Assembly: GCA_018263365.1 (NCBI GenBank)
Contig: JAANXI010000006.1
Location: 1 to 14,833 of the forward strand
DNA from: Fidelibacterota bacterium
Lineage (GTDB): Bacteria > Fidelibacterota > JAANXI01
Length of the DNA: 14,833 bases
Reading direction: 5' to 3'
A model generated the notes under the pieces. It saw nothing but the letters and a program-made list of their open reading frames with translations, ran no database searches and was not told the DNA's origin. Positions 14,821 to 14,833 of the stretch are shown here, piece by piece. The position numbers and the translations under genes were made by a program. The stretch's first letter is position 1. Each line of letters opens with the position of its first letter.

Positions 14821-14833
14821 AGATCGGAAGAGC
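14821..14833. other. Illumina adapter remnant at right end
   Basis: AGATCGGAAGAGC is the universal Illumina adapter core. It interrupts the sprA frame after 14820 and is the inverse of the left-end remnant, so the fragment is flanked on both sides by adapter. Confidence 0.97.

Noticed and set aside
1..14833. tRNA, rRNA, insertion sequences or phage genes
   Set aside because: I saw no cloverleaf-like or rRNA-like segments, no transposase or integrase motifs, and no terminal repeats apart from the sequencing adapters.

Overview
The window is one assembled fragment flanked by Illumina adapter sequence (positions 1-16 and 14821-14833), so genuine DNA runs from 17 to 14820. Every gene I can support lies on the minus strand, so transcription runs from high to low coordinates. 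The gene content (a SprA-type type IX secretion translocon, two PorV/PorQ-family barrels, a propeller protein with a FlgD/T9SS-like C-terminal domain, several lipoproteins, a YibQ-type divergent polysaccharide deacetylase) points to the Fibrobacterota-Chlorobiota-Bacteroidota (FCB) superphylum. Recognisable Shine-Dalgarno sequences (for example AAGGAG before the PdxJ-like gene) and GTG/TTG starts fit a less-studied FCB lineage (Marinimicrobia, KSB1 or Calditrichota-like) better than a typical Bacteroidota. That placement is inference; no rRNA or marker gene settles it.

Layout in order of transcription. (1) 14820-11307: the C-terminal ~1170 residues of SprA, cut by the fragment end. (2) 11306-10350: a secreted M28 zinc hydrolase resembling glutaminyl-peptide cyclotransferases, whose ATG directly follows the sprA stop. 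(3) 10349-10057: a repeat-rich gap with two related mini-palindromes and two short tandem repeats. (4) 10056-6727: a tightly coupled trio made of a lipoprotein with two Ig-like repeats (GTG start), an Asp-box beta-propeller with a T9SS-like C-terminal domain (TTG start), and a PorV-family barrel (ATG overlapping the previous stop). (5) 6726-6445: a gap with two large hairpins. (6) 6444-4322: a second PorV-family barrel and two tandem, apparently paralogous lipoproteins. (7) 4251-1374: a membrane-anchored divergent polysaccharide deacetylase, a PdxJ-like TIM-barrel protein that has lost most of the family's signature residues, and a type III (Rhizobium etli AnsA-like) asparaginase, closed by a strong hairpin terminator at 1328-1348. 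(8) 1179-17: the N-terminal ~387 residues of a large secreted protein of unknown function.

Working model (inference): the upper two thirds is an envelope/type IX secretion neighbourhood. SprA would be the outer-membrane pore, the PorV-like barrels candidate shuttle or adaptor proteins, and the propeller protein a surface cargo or attachment-complex component in the manner of PorZ. The glutaminyl-cyclase-like enzyme would cap N-terminal Gln on exported proteins. Consistent with this, four exported proteins in the window have Gln at the predicted first mature position. The lower genes (deacetylase, PdxJ-like, asparaginase) look like separate wall or metabolic functions read in the same direction.
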